64,000 bases of DNA from Mixia osmundae IAM 14324 (GCF_000708205.1 NW_014575561.1:380299-444298), one strand, 5' to 3'. Positions 24,556 to 36,596 are shown, numbered from the stretch's first letter. Numbers and translations are program-made. The notes: generated by a model from the letters alone, not told the origin.

Positions 24556-26878
24556 ATGGTCGATTCACCTGTCGCCTCGGCATCAAAGCCGATCACTAGC
24601 AATGGAGACGCAAGCGAGATACCGACAGACATCATCCTCCCGCCGCCAGCTATCCGAGGTACGCCAACTTGTACCTGGCTTTAGCGGTGTGATCTCAAGC
24701 AGTGCGTATCGTAGAGATTGCGGACAAGACAGCTGGATTTGTAGCCAAGCAGAAGGATCCCAGCAGCTTCGAGAACAAAGTTCGCAACAGGGAGAAGGCC
24801 GACTCTCGCTTCTCGTTCTTGCAGCCTGGCGATGTCTATCACGCTTACTACCAGTACAAGATCAAGGAGATCAAGTCAGGCGCTGCGGTCACTGCGGGAG
24901 GACTGAGCACGCCCTCTGCGGGCGCTGCTGCTGCTCAGGTGCCCGAAGATCCCGACGAGCTCGACAGGCCAAAGGGTGATCCGCCCGCGCCTTGGGAGTT
25001 CAAGGGAGAAATGCCCACCATCAACGCTGTTGATCTGTATGTGACATGGAGATCATATGGTCCTCTGAGCTCACGGTGTTGACATCTGTGACAGGGATAT
25101 CCTGAGACTGACAGCACTCTTCACTGCTCGTTCAGGCCGCAAATTCTCCAACGACCTCGCCGCCAAAGAGCGAACAAACTATCAATTCGACTTTCTCCGC
25201 CCATCTCATTCGCTCTTTGGCTACTTCAACCGACTCGTACAGCAATACGAAGCCGTCATCTCGCCTACGTCCGTCGCGCTCGAGAACCTCACGCGGCGAT
25301 CAGGCCGACTGGCTAGCGGCTTGACCGAGAAGGAGAAGCGTGCAGAGGGGCGCAGAGAGGTCATGAAAGACGTTCGCAAGAGAGTAGAATGGGAACGATG
25401 GGAACAGGACAAGCGGAAGAAGAAGGAGGATGCCCAAGAGAAGGAGAGGAAAGCGTTCGAAGAGATCGAATGGCAGGATTTCCAGGTCGTCTCTACTGTC
25501 GAATTCACAGATGCCGACGATCTTATCGAGCTACCTGCACCGCTCAAATTGGCCGATGTGGAGAATATGTCACTTGCTGAGAAGAGGATGGCTGCCTTGC
25601 TGATGGAAGGCAAGGAAATGCCAGCGGAGGAAGAGCCGGAGGTGCAAGCTATCGAGCAACCGATGGACGAAGCTGCGTCTGCCGAGCGAAGGAAGCAAGT
25701 TGAGATCAAGATCGCGCACGAATCTGGTCCGATGAAGATCAGAAAAGACTATGTGCCTAAATGTGCGTCGAAGCCTTTCTTCACAGGCTATGACCTGCTG
25801 ACGATAATGTTCCACGTGCAGCCAAGTCGGCAAAGGGAAACACTACGACATGCACCATCTGTGGTCAAGAAGTCCCTGTTGACGAATTCCAAGAGCATGT
25901 CCGGATCGAACTGCTCGATCCTGCATGGAAGGAGAAGCAAGCTCAGACAGAACGCAATCGTACTGCTGCCAATATGCTCACGGAAGGTGCCGATGTTTCT
26001 GCATCCCTGCGAAAACTGGCAGCCAAACGAGGCGATATCTTCACAACGACAGCAGCAGCAGACAAGCGCAAAGCAGAGGAAGCAGAAGAGCGCAAGAAGC
26101 AGAAAGAGCGAGAAAGAGCGGTCTGGGATGGCCATACTAATTCGAGCGATGCCGTCACTGCTAGATTTGCTGCTGGCGCGAGCTTCGACGCTCAGATCGA
26201 CGCGCTCCATCGTGCAAAGGGTCTGGCCGGCTCAGAGCTCCAAGGCCAAGTCGGCCCTGGTTTATCTGCTCCTGCTCCCGAGCCTGTTCAATTCACCGGA
26301 GTAAGTATGAGTGCCGCACCTCAACCCGCATCAAATCTGCCTTCGTTCGGTCCGCCTATCAATTTTGCAAGCGGAATGGCTCCGCCCGGCATGGCCCCTC
26401 CTCAACCTTTGCCGCCCATCTCGCTTGCTCCGGGAGGATATAGCTATGGTCAGATTCGTCCTGCTGTTGATCCTGCTGTCGGTCAACCAGACGCAAAGCG
26501 TCGCAAGATGCCCGGCCAAGTCTATCCCGAAGCCGAATGGCTCCGCCTTCATCCTGTTCGTCCATCTTTGTTGCGCTCTGGTTCGACACTCATAGCTATT
26601 GACAGGAGCCGATAACGGTGTCTGTCCAGCTTCCTACTTTGCCTGACAAGCCAGAGTGGCATTGTGATGGCAGTGTACTTCAGCTGTCTGATATTCCGCT
26701 TACCCTGCTTGCCGGCACGTTGCGAGATAGGATACAAGAGAAGATCGGTATGCCCACTGGACGACAGAAACTTTCGCTGGGGGCCAGAATTCTACAGGCC
26801 AATATCACGCTGGCCGCGCTCAATCTGGATTCGTACGATGTGCTCACTTTGGCTCTCAAGGAGACTAAGAAGCGATAG
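24556..26878 (+). CDS. SF3A1: Splicing factor 3A subunit 1 (SF3a120/Prp21)
   Basis: U2 snRNP component needed for prespliceosome assembly. The ATG at 24556 starts MVDSPVASASKPITSNGD. Two SURP modules are visible: IVEIADKTAGFVAKQ...YYQYKIKEI, and LRLTALFTARSGRKFSNDL...SHSLFGYFNRLVQQY. A charged segment with the SF3A1-conserved PMKIRKDYVPK follows. A Pro/Gly/Met-rich region precedes the C-terminal ubiquitin-like domain (PEWHCDGSVLQL...LTLALKETKKR), present in human SF3A1 though absent from short yeast Prp21. Four GT-AG introns were placed. The stop is 41 bp from the convergent reductase stop. Confidence 0.95.
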
Positions 26879-26919
26879 TCCAAATTCTTGCATTATTTGT
26901 GCAATTTTCCAGGGAAGAG

Positions 26920-27994
26920 CTAGACGAACAGCTCTCTGGCATTTGAGACTGCGGCGTCCTTGAATGACACCCAGCCAGCCCGTCCTTGTCGCTTGAGCAG
27001 TTCTGTCGAGCGGGTGTTATTGATGAGCACCTTGGCAGGCTCTGGCAGACCCTTGAAATCCTGTGGAACGTTTGCCTTTGGCCAAGCATGTCTCCAAGCA
27101 TCGAGCGCTTCGTCAAGTGAAAACGGACCGGCTGCTGCCCAGAGACGCTCGTGGTTGACATCGGGCTCGAGCAGAGCGGCGATGTGAACTCTTGCGGCAT
27201 CTTCCACATCGACGTACCACGATGGCACAGCGTTGAACGCGAGAGCCATCTCTGGCTTGCCTTCGAGAATATCGTTGAGGAAAGTATGCGTGCTGTACTT
27301 GCCCTTTTCAGGGTTGGAAACTCGGCCGAGCACGTAGTCGGGTAGGACAGCATTGGCGCTATAAGCTGGCTTCTCTGCATCGACGAACTTCCAAAAGGCT
27401 TTCTCGCCTGCGAATGTGTCAATGAGCGGCTAGCAATATTTTGAGATGATGCTCACCTTCGACCTTGCTGGCAGCGTACGCATAGACACCGCGCAAGGGA
27501 TCGTCGCCTTTGGCAAAGGCACGAGTGACAGCCTCTTCAAAGTAGATATTCATGTCAGGCCTGTACGTTTTGCCAGACTCGGGATTGAAAGAGGCAATCC
27601 TAGAACTCGTCAATACGAATGACTTGACGCTCGGTGTCTTGGCTGCAGCGCGTGCGAGCGACAGTGTCCCGTCGACCACAGACTTGACAACTGTTGCGGC
27701 ATCGTCCGAGAGCGAAGAGTCGGTGGCTAGGTGAAGCACGCCATCGACGCCCTTGATGGCTTCGTCGAATGCATTGGCCTGGGTAATGTCGTGTATCTCG
27801 ACAGTTTCGAATGATCCAGCTCCGTGCTCCTTGTCGAGCTTAGACTTGAGTGCTTGAGCTCGACTGGCGCTTCGCGTAACCCCGCGCACGTGGAATCCTT
27901 GGCGAACGAGATGCTCTGCGACTGAACTGCCTATAAAACCGGTAGCACCCGTAACAAGAATGAGGGAGCCCGGTGCGAGGCGTTGAGACGACAT
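26920..27994 (-). CDS. NAD(P)-dependent extended SDR reductase (Gre2/DFR-like)
   Basis: Predicted cytosolic carbonyl/aldehyde reductase. The ATG at 27994 starts MSSQRLAPGSLILVTGATGF; VTGATGFIGSSVAEHL is the Rossmann nucleotide-binding motif of extended SDRs. The catalytic YAASK (YxxxK) is followed at once by the single intron (donor GTGAGC, about 27412-27466). The second exon has SWYVDVEDAARVHIAALLEP, typical of the Gre2/dihydroflavonol-reductase group. About 340 residues is the normal family length. A TATA box lies about 95 bp upstream, the clearest in the window, which suggests inducible expression. The substrate is unknown. Confidence 0.9.
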
Positions 27995-28088
27995 GTGTGC
28001 TTCTGTGTGAGTGAGTCTTGTGTACTTGCTAGCTTCTGCTGTCGATTTGGAAGGTCAGAATGGCAGGTCCGAGGAGAAGGAAAGCTGT

Positions 28089-28095
28089 CTTTATA
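28089..28095 (-). promoter_or_regulatory. TATA box of the SDR reductase gene
   Basis: Minus-strand TATAAAG, in the context GATATAAAGACAG, lies about 95 bp upstream of the reductase ATG at 27994, a suitable distance for a fungal core promoter. Confidence 0.55.
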
Positions 28096-28320
28096 TCGAT
28101 TTCTACCATGAAGCCTGCTGACTGTTAATGACAAGCGCGCTTGACTCAGCGAGATCAACCACGCCTCCTGAAGCTGCCAGGACAGATCTGTCGATAGTGT
28201 TGGGTCAGGAGAGATACTTATCGCCTGCGACAGTGGCTGAGACTTTACACAATTCATCAGCAGTCATGAGAGTATACGAGGCATTCAATTTCGGCAACAT
28301 CAGATTGTCCTCATATTGAT

Positions 28321-28330
28321 CACGTGACGT
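28321..28330. promoter_or_regulatory. Overlapping E-box (CACGTG) and CRE half-site (TGACGT)
   Basis: CACGTGACGT combines a bHLH-type CACGTG with a TGACGT half-site, the core bound by ATF/CREB bZIP proteins. It lies about 75 bp before the TATA-like element on the side facing the bZIP gene. Functional use is inference. Confidence 0.35.
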
Positions 28331-28394
28331 TCATCGCGCGGTGCAAATTTCTCGCGAGCAATACTAACGTGACAAGATTTGTACACTGGGCACG

Positions 28395-28403
28395 CATAAA
28401 AAG
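28395..28403 (+). promoter_or_regulatory. TATA-like element facing the bZIP gene
   Basis: CATAAAAAG in the context CACGCATAAAAAGCGCG, followed by a pyrimidine-rich stretch (CTCATTCTTTCCACACTT) of the kind often found at fungal transcription starts. If used, the transcript would run right, far upstream of any recognised coding exon. Confidence 0.35.
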
Positions 28404-30849
28404 CGCGTTCCTCATTCTTTCCACACTTAACTCGGCTCGAAGCGACTCAATGCGATTCAACAAAGCGTTCAGCGCTAGGCCGGTGCCGAGGTAGTAGTGA
28501 AAGTGTGTAGGCCTGTGTGTTCATCGGTCTGAGCAGCTGGTCTGTCAACGCGAATTGTTCCAGCACAGCTGGAGTCGACTTCAAGTTCGCCTGCTTCATC
28601 ACTCTCCTCTCCTCTCTCGTTGCCAGTAGCAGTCAGGAGAGCGTTTTTAGCCTGCCAGTAGGGTCACTGCTGAGCGCTAGCCTCTTCCTCCTGCTCAGCT
28701 CTCAACGAGAATCCCACTCATCCTACTGGCTGCATCGCGCTGTCGGTCTGCTGTGCAGCCCCCCGCCAATTGGCACCTGTATATATCGGGCTTGCTACAG
28801 CCAGCCGACAGCCCTTGCAGTTATTCCCCTCCAATGCAGCTTTATTACTTTCTTCACCGTCGGGTCACATCCGTCCTGGATTCGAATCATGAGCGAAAAT
28901 CTCTCTCTGCGCGTGCATCATCACTTGAGCGTCTTCTAGCTTGTACAGCACACTATCACATGCAGCATCCAGACGAAGGACTGATGGACCCGAGCTGACG
29001 AGCATTTCAGCAACTGGGCAGCGTGGACCGGCTGATTGATACATTGCAATCCAACTTTCTCTTTCCGCCCCTATAGACTTGGCTTCGCCTGACCAGACTG
29101 GCGCTCTCCGTCCTGATCACACCTTTCAAATCATGAGCGGATGTCTAAGGCGACTGAGCCGCTGGCTTTGCGAATCACATGCAATATCTGCTTATACATC
29201 GTGCGAATGATGCTCCAGCACGAGGATGCGGCGCGATCTTATAAGCCCCGAAGTAGTCTGAAACATAAATGGCTGACAGCCGGAGATATGGACATTGGCG
29301 AGCAGCTTGGACAGCACGAGCCAGGTGGGATCAGATCATGCCTGAAACGTGTAGCGTCGCTATGCAGACGCATCGCGAAGGCGACGCTTGCGCACTCCGC
29401 ACGACTTCCGGATGCCTTGAGAGTGAAGTCGATGGTGACATCAAGCTATCTGGCTGAGACTGTGTTGGCGAGTCGCTCTGTTGACAAACGACTGAGGAGG
29501 GACTGATGGGAAAGGCAGTTCGCAGCGGGCATCCTTCTAAGGAGTGCTGCAGCTCTTGATCATTGCTACAACCAGTGGCAAGTTGATTTGACTGGGCCGC
29601 TCAGCTGTCCTGGCGGGAGGTATGCATCTGCCATCACTGCAGGCAGTAGTCTGTCCTTTGTCCTGCCGACGACATTCGAAGATTCAGCGCCTATTCCCAT
29701 GGCGACATACGTTCGTCATCAGCCTCTCCGCGCCTCGTAGCAGCTGATCGGTTCCTCTAGTTCACCTCGGATCCTCCAGGCTGCGTGCTTGCAATAACCG
29801 AGTGGTATCCTTTAAGTTTAGGAACGGCGTGCGGATCTGGTCGACGCGCTGGCTACAAGATGATTTTCTGGGTCTCTTTGCTCGACTCTAACGGCGACAT
29901 CAATGACAGAAACCCAGATGGATGCTGTACGGCCACTGCCCAAGGTGTTCTTGAGATTTGTACGAGCTCTGTGGCTGCATCGTGCCGCGCTGATCATCTC
30001 GATAGACAACAACGGAGGAACACCTGCTGCTCGTTTGATTGGCGACATCTCTGTCTGGCAAAGTAGAGATCGCCCCTTCGTCTCTAGATGCTGACTCGCT
30101 GACACACGTCTGGTAGATTGCGACCTGAACAGAAGGTTCTGCGTCAATCATCCGAAGAACAGTGGCGAATGTCAGGGTACTGTGACTGCGACGGCCACAT
30201 TGATCGCCAATGATGATGGCGGCAATGTATAAGCCAGGAATGCTTGCGCAGAAAACGGAGAGATGATCGCGCAATCTTGATGCGAGGATTGATCAATCAT
30301 CGTGAGTGACGGATGACTGACAACGCCAATCGCGCGCGGTTAGAAATTTATGCTTTCTCCACAGATGGCGGAGAGCGCCGCGAGCGACCTCCGTCATCGT
30401 CGTCATAGAGAGAGTCAAGTTTGTCGATCCTCGCAGAGTGAACGAGCAAGAACAGCTGAGGGTGGTCGATCTGATCGAGAGAAAAGAGTAGAAACGGCTG
30501 TTTAGAAAGAGATCGAGCTTTACAGCGAGAAGGATTAATCCGAGGCGGGTCGAGACAGAAGAGGAGAAGGCCCATCGATACCCGCAAAGACGCACCGAGG
30601 ACGCAAACAGCAAGGTACGTCATCCGTCACTCGTGTATGGTCAGTCGATCGTTCTTTGCGCTTTGCTGCTCGAGGCTTGCATTGCCCGTGCGCAACCGCT
30701 TAGTCACCCCTCTGGCCCTCCGACTGCTGGCATCCAAGCGAGAGACGATGCTAATGCAGCGTTGTCAGATCAGCACCCTTGTCTGATTCTTCTTTGGCTC
30801 TTTCCCAGAGACCGACATAAGCCAGCCTGTACCTCGGCTAAGTCAGCTA

Positions 30850-32990
30850 GACACACAATCTGGCGTCCGGAGCGGCAATCAGGCAGCCCTACGAGGCCAG
30901 TCAAGCGCCATCAAGTCACTACTACGCTCCTCCAGGCTCACGAGCAACGCCAGCTAAGCCCATCATCCCGGTAAACAGCAGCATCAGACCAAACGCACAA
31001 GAGCAACCTCCAACGACCGGCTTTGGAGGGATCCACCAGTCTGAGCAGCATGCTACCGACGGGGGTACGCCGTAGCGCCAGCTTGAGATTCCAATACTGA
31101 CGAGTCGCGAGGGTAGAGCAACGATACGTACGAGCATCGTCTGACCCAGTCTCGCGACCTGGACTAGGTCACTACTCAAGCAAGCTTGATCTCGAACCAA
31201 ACCCATTCGAGCAGTCCTTCTCGTCCTCGCATCCTCCGCCGCCAGGCTACAACCCTGCTCTGGCTGCCAACAAGCTGGACTCGCCATCACTACCCCGGAG
31301 AGCGCGATCGAGCTCGCCCGCGATACGAACGCCCTCTGCTCATCCATTTGCGAGCGGCACAGGCGCAACACCCAGCCATCAAACTCCGATTACGCGCGAC
31401 ATCCATTCTAGTGCAGGCCAGGCTAACATTCCCGTAATTGGATCGTCTGGCGGATCTAGCGCTGTGAAGCTACCACCTCTCGCCTCGCTTGCTAGTCCTA
31501 CCCCTGCCAACAGCACCAGCTTGCACAATTTTGGCTGGGACTTTGACCATTCGCTCAGATCGGGTCCTCTTTCGCCTGCTATGCTAGCTGGGCCGGCGCA
31601 GAATCATCAACAACCGCATCAGCATCATCCGCATATCAACGGCGCCTCCGGCTCACACTCTTTGTTTGACTCGTCGTCATTGAGGACTGGCTTGACGCCC
31701 ATGATCGAAGGCGGTGACTTCCCTCCGCCAAGCCCGGCAACACAAGCAATGTTTGCGATGATGACCAATCAGACTCCCGGCACGGGCGGCAATCATGCCG
31801 GTGCAGGCGCAGATAGTAGCGCTCGCAACGATCCTAATCACTTTGAGGCGAGCTTCTCAAAGGCAAACGAAACTGCTTCGCTCAGAGTACGAGCGCAATC
31901 CAATCCCGGCATCCCTACCGGCGAGGAGGTCGCAAAGGCGGCAGCTGCTGCTGCCGCGCAGACACAAGGTGTCCCGAGGCCACTCACATCTGGCCAGCGT
32001 GCAGCGATTGCCGTCGGAGCTGCTGCGCGTGGTAGACAAGGCCCGATACCTACTGGCTATCACGGTCAGCCAGTGGCGCCGTCTATAGCGCCATCTTCGC
32101 TCAACAATGCACAGCAACAACAGCAACAGCAGCATCAGCAACAACAGCAACAGCAAGCGGCAATGCAGCACAACGCATACGCTACTAACCCACTCTATCT
32201 GCTCACACAGGCTTCCCAGGGTCTCGAACAGGGCGGAGAGCCCGAGGATCTCGTTGCTGCTGCTGCGCTATCAAATTTGAATTCGGCAGGATCCTATGGC
32301 AATCTAAAGCACTTGCCATATGCATCTAATCCCTATCATCAACACAGTCAACCTAATCAGCAGCTACCTAGTGCCACAATCAGTCAGAACGGGTCATCCA
32401 ATTCGCCCGCTTCGCAAGCTCCCGCCCGTCAGTCAAAGCGCGCGCCGAAAAAGCGAAAGCAAGAGGAAGATGTGCCAGTCCCCGCTCCGTCTACGAAGAA
32501 GACAGGCCGGGCGAAGAAACCGAAAGACGAGCCCGAAGATATTGATTTCAACGATGGCTCGTCCAGTCTCAACGGAGGTGCAGGCGACGATGGCAGATCG
32601 GACAATGGCGACTGGGACGCCAACCAGCCGCCCCGAGATCCATCAAAACCAGAGACAGAAGAAGAGAAGCGCAAAAGTTTCTTGGAACGGAATCGACAGG
32701 GTACGCTGCGTCGCATCGCCCACAAGCTCATACTGATCGTTCGGGGGGGAATAGCTGCATTGAAATGCAGGCAGAGAAAGAAAGCTTGGCTTTCTCAACT
32801 ACAGGCGAAAGTCGAGTATCTTACCTCTGACAACGAAACGCTACAAAACACAGTCAATTCGTTACGGGACGAAATATCTAGCCTACGAAACTTGCTCGTC
32901 ACGCATAAAGATTGTTCGATCGGTGCAAACGGACACCGAACGCTTGGCGAAGCGCTCGGTCATCAACAGCCGAATCATTCACCATTCTGA
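30850..32990 (+). CDS. Atf1/ATF2-type bZIP transcription factor (5' end unresolved)
   Basis: Stress-type bZIP activator; fungal Atf1 relatives act under the Hog1/Sty1 MAP kinase. The first sure exon reads SSHYYAPPGSRATPAKP; an intron (about 31066-31118, branch CTGAC) joins it to PNPFEQSFSSS, a motif of the Aft1/Atf1 N-terminal region. A long Ser/Gly/Asn/Gln-rich region with a polyglutamine run follows. The second intron (about 32702-32753) splits the DNA-binding region: ERNRQ, then AALKCRQRKKAW, then a leucine zipper (LQAKVEYLTSDNETLQNTV). The start codon was not found with confidence: an ATG ending at about 30642 directly before a GTCAGT donor is one candidate. Confidence 0.85.
32107..32160 (+). 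repeat. CAG/CAA repeat (polyglutamine) in the bZIP gene
   Basis: Mixed CAG/CAA codons encode about 15 Gln in a run interrupted by one His. This is a likely length-variable, activation-type segment between the N-terminal region and the basic domain. Confidence 0.85.
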
Positions 32991-33193
32991 TCCCTTACGA
33001 CCTGTCTGCTTGTTCGCAAGCTATCCTGTGCATATGCCATGCTACATTCGATCTCTTCCTGTTGTGTCAATCCTGCACAATTTGTCAATAACCACGCAAT
33101 GCGCGCAGTGCGCTCGGACCTCTTCGATCTGATGTGCCATCTTCCCTCGCCACTCGTTTTTAATGTCTTCCTCGTCTGCCTCTTCGTCACGAC

Positions 33194-34290
33194 ATGTCCG
33201 AATACGCAAGAGGTGCACCTCCGGTAGGTGGAAGCAATGTTCAGCTCCAGCCAGTCGAGCCATTCTCTCTCGGACTCTTTCTCGCGCCTTGGCTTCTCGG
33301 GATTAACATTGCATGGGCCCTCAATGGCGCCGGCCTCATCGTGCTGTGTCGCTATATCTCGCATTACAAAGACGACTCTCGCTGGATCAAGCTAGCAGTC
33401 GCCGTTACATCGGGCACTGCATTGCTCAGCATACTCGTAGACACGCACGTCGGGTTTCAAATCTTCGTTAGCTGGTTCGGCGATGCGAGCGCGCTCGTTG
33501 ACAATCGTTTCGTGACTGTGCGCTCACTCACGACTTTTCCTCCCTGGAGAGTTGATACGAACAAGCAGGTCGAGATGTCATTTGCGCTTGTGGCAATCGA
33601 AGCCTTTACAGCGCAAGCGTATTTCGCCGCACGCGTCTATCGATTGACGAACCGCAGCAAGCTAGTCATATTTCCCATTGCCTGTCTCATGCTACTCGGA
33701 CTAGCAACCGGCATCTTGCTCACGGCCATCTTCGCCAGCGGATCCGGAACGCAAGTCTTCTTCAATCAAGGCAATCTACGATGGGCGCTCGAGAGCCATC
33801 TGTTCATCACTGCTAGTGTCGATCTGTGTATTGCGGCGGCAATTTGCGCAAGACTATGGACAGTCACATCGAGCGAGAGTGGAGCACGAGCGAGCGTATT
33901 CGTCATGCGTACGATCAGATTGGCATTGCTCTCGTCTGGTATCAGTTCCTTGCTGGCGATGGCCACAGGCGTGCTCTTCCTCACGAGTGACACGACCGGC
34001 TTGACATTCATGGCTTCACTCATCTGCCTGACTCAAGTTTACAATCTCAACTTGCTCTTTGCTCTTACCTCGCGGTCGACGCAATTGACACGACCCAAAA
34101 CGAGTGACAAGCCGATATTTGGCTATCCGGTCTTGCAAAACGAGAAACAAGATTTTTTCAATAGCCAAGCGATCAAGGATACCGAAGCGTGAGTCACGAA
34201 TGTTTACAACGAACTCCTGCTGACCATCATTGAAGAGCCATGTCACGCCCGTTACCGGTTAGAGCAGATCAGTTTGATTCATGGCGATAG
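33194..34290 (+). CDS. Seven-helix membrane protein, DUF6534-like
   Basis: Family expanded in basidiomycetes; function unknown. The ATG at 33194 starts MSEYARGAPPVGG. About seven hydrophobic segments are visible, including FLAPWLLGINIAWALNGAGL, LAVAVTSGTALLSILV, FPIACLMLLGLATGILL and LLSSGISSLLAMATGVLFL. The C-terminal half has the family's ASVDLCIAAAICARLW pattern. The frame would stop at 34192, but a GTGAGT donor there and an acceptor at about 34239 give a better end (AAMSRPLPVRADQFDSWR, stop 34288-34290). It is convergent with the DUF2433 gene, 57 bp away. Confidence 0.75.
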
Positions 34291-34347
34291 CAGAGTATTC
34301 TTAGCAGGTCTCAGGGGTTGTGAACACGTTGCAATTCGTCAACGACA

Positions 34348-36596
34348 TCAAGCCCCGTTAGCATCTGCAGCAGGCTTAGCAGATGCAGCTTTCGCATCTC
34401 CTGCCTCCGCTTTCGGAGCAGATGCAGCACCAGGCTGTGGTTTGGCCGCATCTGGCTTGTTCTCCCTTGGCGGTCTCGGTTCGCGAGGCTCTCTGGGCTC
34501 ATTTGGTCTGTTCCCTCCTCTTCCCCTCGTCGGCCCTCCTCGCGATCCTCCTGCGCTTCCTCCCCGTGAATGACCTCTGCCACCTCCACGAGAGGGTCGA
34601 GAGCTCTCTGGCACTGTTTCACCTGTCGGTGTAGCGGCCGCGGGCACATCGCTCGCCGGTGGCTTTTCAGACTGAGCGCGCTCCGGACGATCGCCCTGAG
34701 GACGTTTGCCAGGCTTGTTGGAATTGGGAGTCTTTCGACCACCTGTAGCTGACCCAGGACGCTCAGAGTTCTCTCGCTGAGCTGCACTGTCAGTCGCAAC
34801 AGGGCCGACAGCAGGCGGCTTGATAGGCGCGTCTGCTGGTTTTGGCCCTACTCGGTGCATGGGCCCCGACGGCTGATTGTAAGGCCCTCTCTCGTTGTTC
34901 GAACTGTGAGAGTTGTTCCAGTTGCCGGAGAAGCGATCGTTACGATTGAACCCGTTTGCTCTTCCGTGTGGATGATCGTCGCGATGTTGTTGAGGTCGAT
35001 GGGCCGGCGAGCGGGAAGGTTCGTTCGAAGGCGCGAGGGATGGCGCTCGAGTGGCTTGAGGGGAGGGCCCCGAAGGACCTTTGCTCGGCAGGCTCGGTCT
35101 CGCTGTGGACGGCGCAGGCGGGTTCTGACGATAGAGATAGTGGAAGCCCTGAGACTTCATCTCTGTGGACACTCTGCCGTCTGCTAGATCGAAGATGAGA
35201 TTGCCGTACGTTGTATCTGGTAGGTTGAAGTGCCAGACGTTCTTGTAGGCAAAATCGTCTGGGCTTGCAGATCCTGGCGGTACGGGCTCTTGCGGAACTC
35301 GATTTGTGACTGCGAGCGCATTCTCCAACAGCGGCTTTTGCTCGTCACTGAGGCCCCCTCAAATCTCAGCTTCACTGCTAAAGTTGAGGATGCGAGACCC
35401 ACTCGATTTGCGCCTCGACATCTGCGCGAACACGGCCCCAGACTTCGTTGAAGGCGTCCTTTGACTGCAGCAGCTTCCGACGGAACGCATCTTGATCTTG
35501 CTGGACGCTAAACTCGTTGTAGCTCGTGCCATACCTGCATGACCGTAACACATGAGCAGCTGAACTGCATAACCAAGGTTGTTCAGGCTCGCCTGAAATG
35601 CAGACTGGCCGAAACGGTAAAGTCTGCTCTGAGAACGAGAGCGAGTTGGGCAAGGAGCCCTTCCTTGCCTGGTGAAGCATGAGAGATGAACAGTCTCGTC
35701 TCTGATTGGGAGTAGACGCGCTGGGCAGTATCGACGAGTTCGCCAATCTGGAGTATCGTCGTCCACATGGTGCCGGCTGCACCTGCTGTCGTACCTGGCC
35801 CCTCGCCGTTATCGAATAGCTTGTGAGAGATGACTGCTCCCCCCAGACCGAGCAACCTGAGCTTTAGCCCGCCAATATCGAGCACTCTCGTTGTCGATTC
35901 GGAGAGGATGGTCAAGTTGGGTATGGAGTACGATGGAGGGTGAGCCATCTTGGGCGTGGAGACGGGTGCGGCGGAGATGGGCGCAGAGGGAGCGGCTTTG
36001 ATCTTCTCGATGACGGCTACATCCTCACAAGCGCCATAGACCGTATAGACCGGTACTTTCAGTACGAGCTCGCCCGTGAGCAGGAGCGGGAACTCGGACA
36101 AGTGGGTCTTGTTGGGATCTTGTGAGTCGCCGGAGGAGAGGAGCTGGCGTTGCTCAGAGGGTGCGACATTGTTGGCGAGCAGTTGCGCTCGAAGGGGAGA
36201 AGAGATGCAGTTGGAGTATTGTATGACGTGTCTCAGCGTCTTGTCGGCTATACGCGCCAGAGAAGATTGCTCTGTCCGGTGCGCAGGAGGGCATCAGTCA
36301 TGCAGAGTATGAGGACGGTGAGGGGGCAGAGTTGACTTGCCGTAGAACCCAAAATCGCCAGTGTGGATGATCGCTTTCGCCCGATGTTCTTCAGCTAGCG
36401 CGTTCAGCTGCGAGATCTTGCCTGGCCACTCAAGTCCTGGTCAGCCCGGTCGAGTGAGCAGGCCAGATCCTGGCGGACCTCTGATGTCGGCCACACAGAG
36501 GATCCGTCCACGAGCGGTATCGATAAAATCGAGCCTTTCCGAAAGACTCTCGGGCGTCTCCGAGGTGCTCGGCTTGCGTGTATCGTCCGATACCAT
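34348..36596 (-). CDS. DUF2433 metallophosphoesterase-like protein with R/G-rich tail
   Basis: Fungal calcineurin-like phosphoesterase family of unknown substrate. Five exons sum to 2010 nt, 669 residues. The metal-binding motifs show as ILCVADIRG, IIHTGDFGFY and VYGACEDV; LHFRYGTSYNEFSVQ is a family signature. The last exon carries a disordered tail rich in Pro, Asn and Arg/Gly (RPSRGGGRGHSRGG, TRGRGGNRPNEP), suggesting RNA or RNP contact. Introns 2 (36272-36340, donor GCAAGT) and 3 (35535-35592, donor GCGAGC) are GC-AG; they restore GDFGFYEQSSL and LHFRYG. It is head to head with the uL24m gene (176 bp). Confidence 0.85.

Larger units (their letters stand above)
27995..30849. other. Large gene-poor region upstream of the bZIP gene
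   Basis: This 2.9-kb stretch is the only long gap in an otherwise tightly packed window. No frame shows domain character or a credible exon chain, and I see no repeats or transposon ends. Near the left side there is the reductase promoter, an E-box/CRE-half composite (28321-28330) and a TATA-like CATAAAAAG (28395-28403) facing right. Near the right end a strong donor-like GTACGT (about 30613) follows purine-rich DNA. A long, intron-bearing 5' leader of the bZIP gene, or a noncoding transcript, would fit. Confidence 0.45.

Noticed and set aside
28866-28890. tRNA-like TTCGAATC near 28872
   Set aside because: No matching acceptor stem, anticodon arm or B/A box spacing could be found around it.
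28517-28939. Hydrophobic 140-codon frame in the gene-poor region
   Set aside because: Low-complexity Ser/Leu composition, no start context and no homology signal; pyrimidine-rich leader DNA gives such frames.
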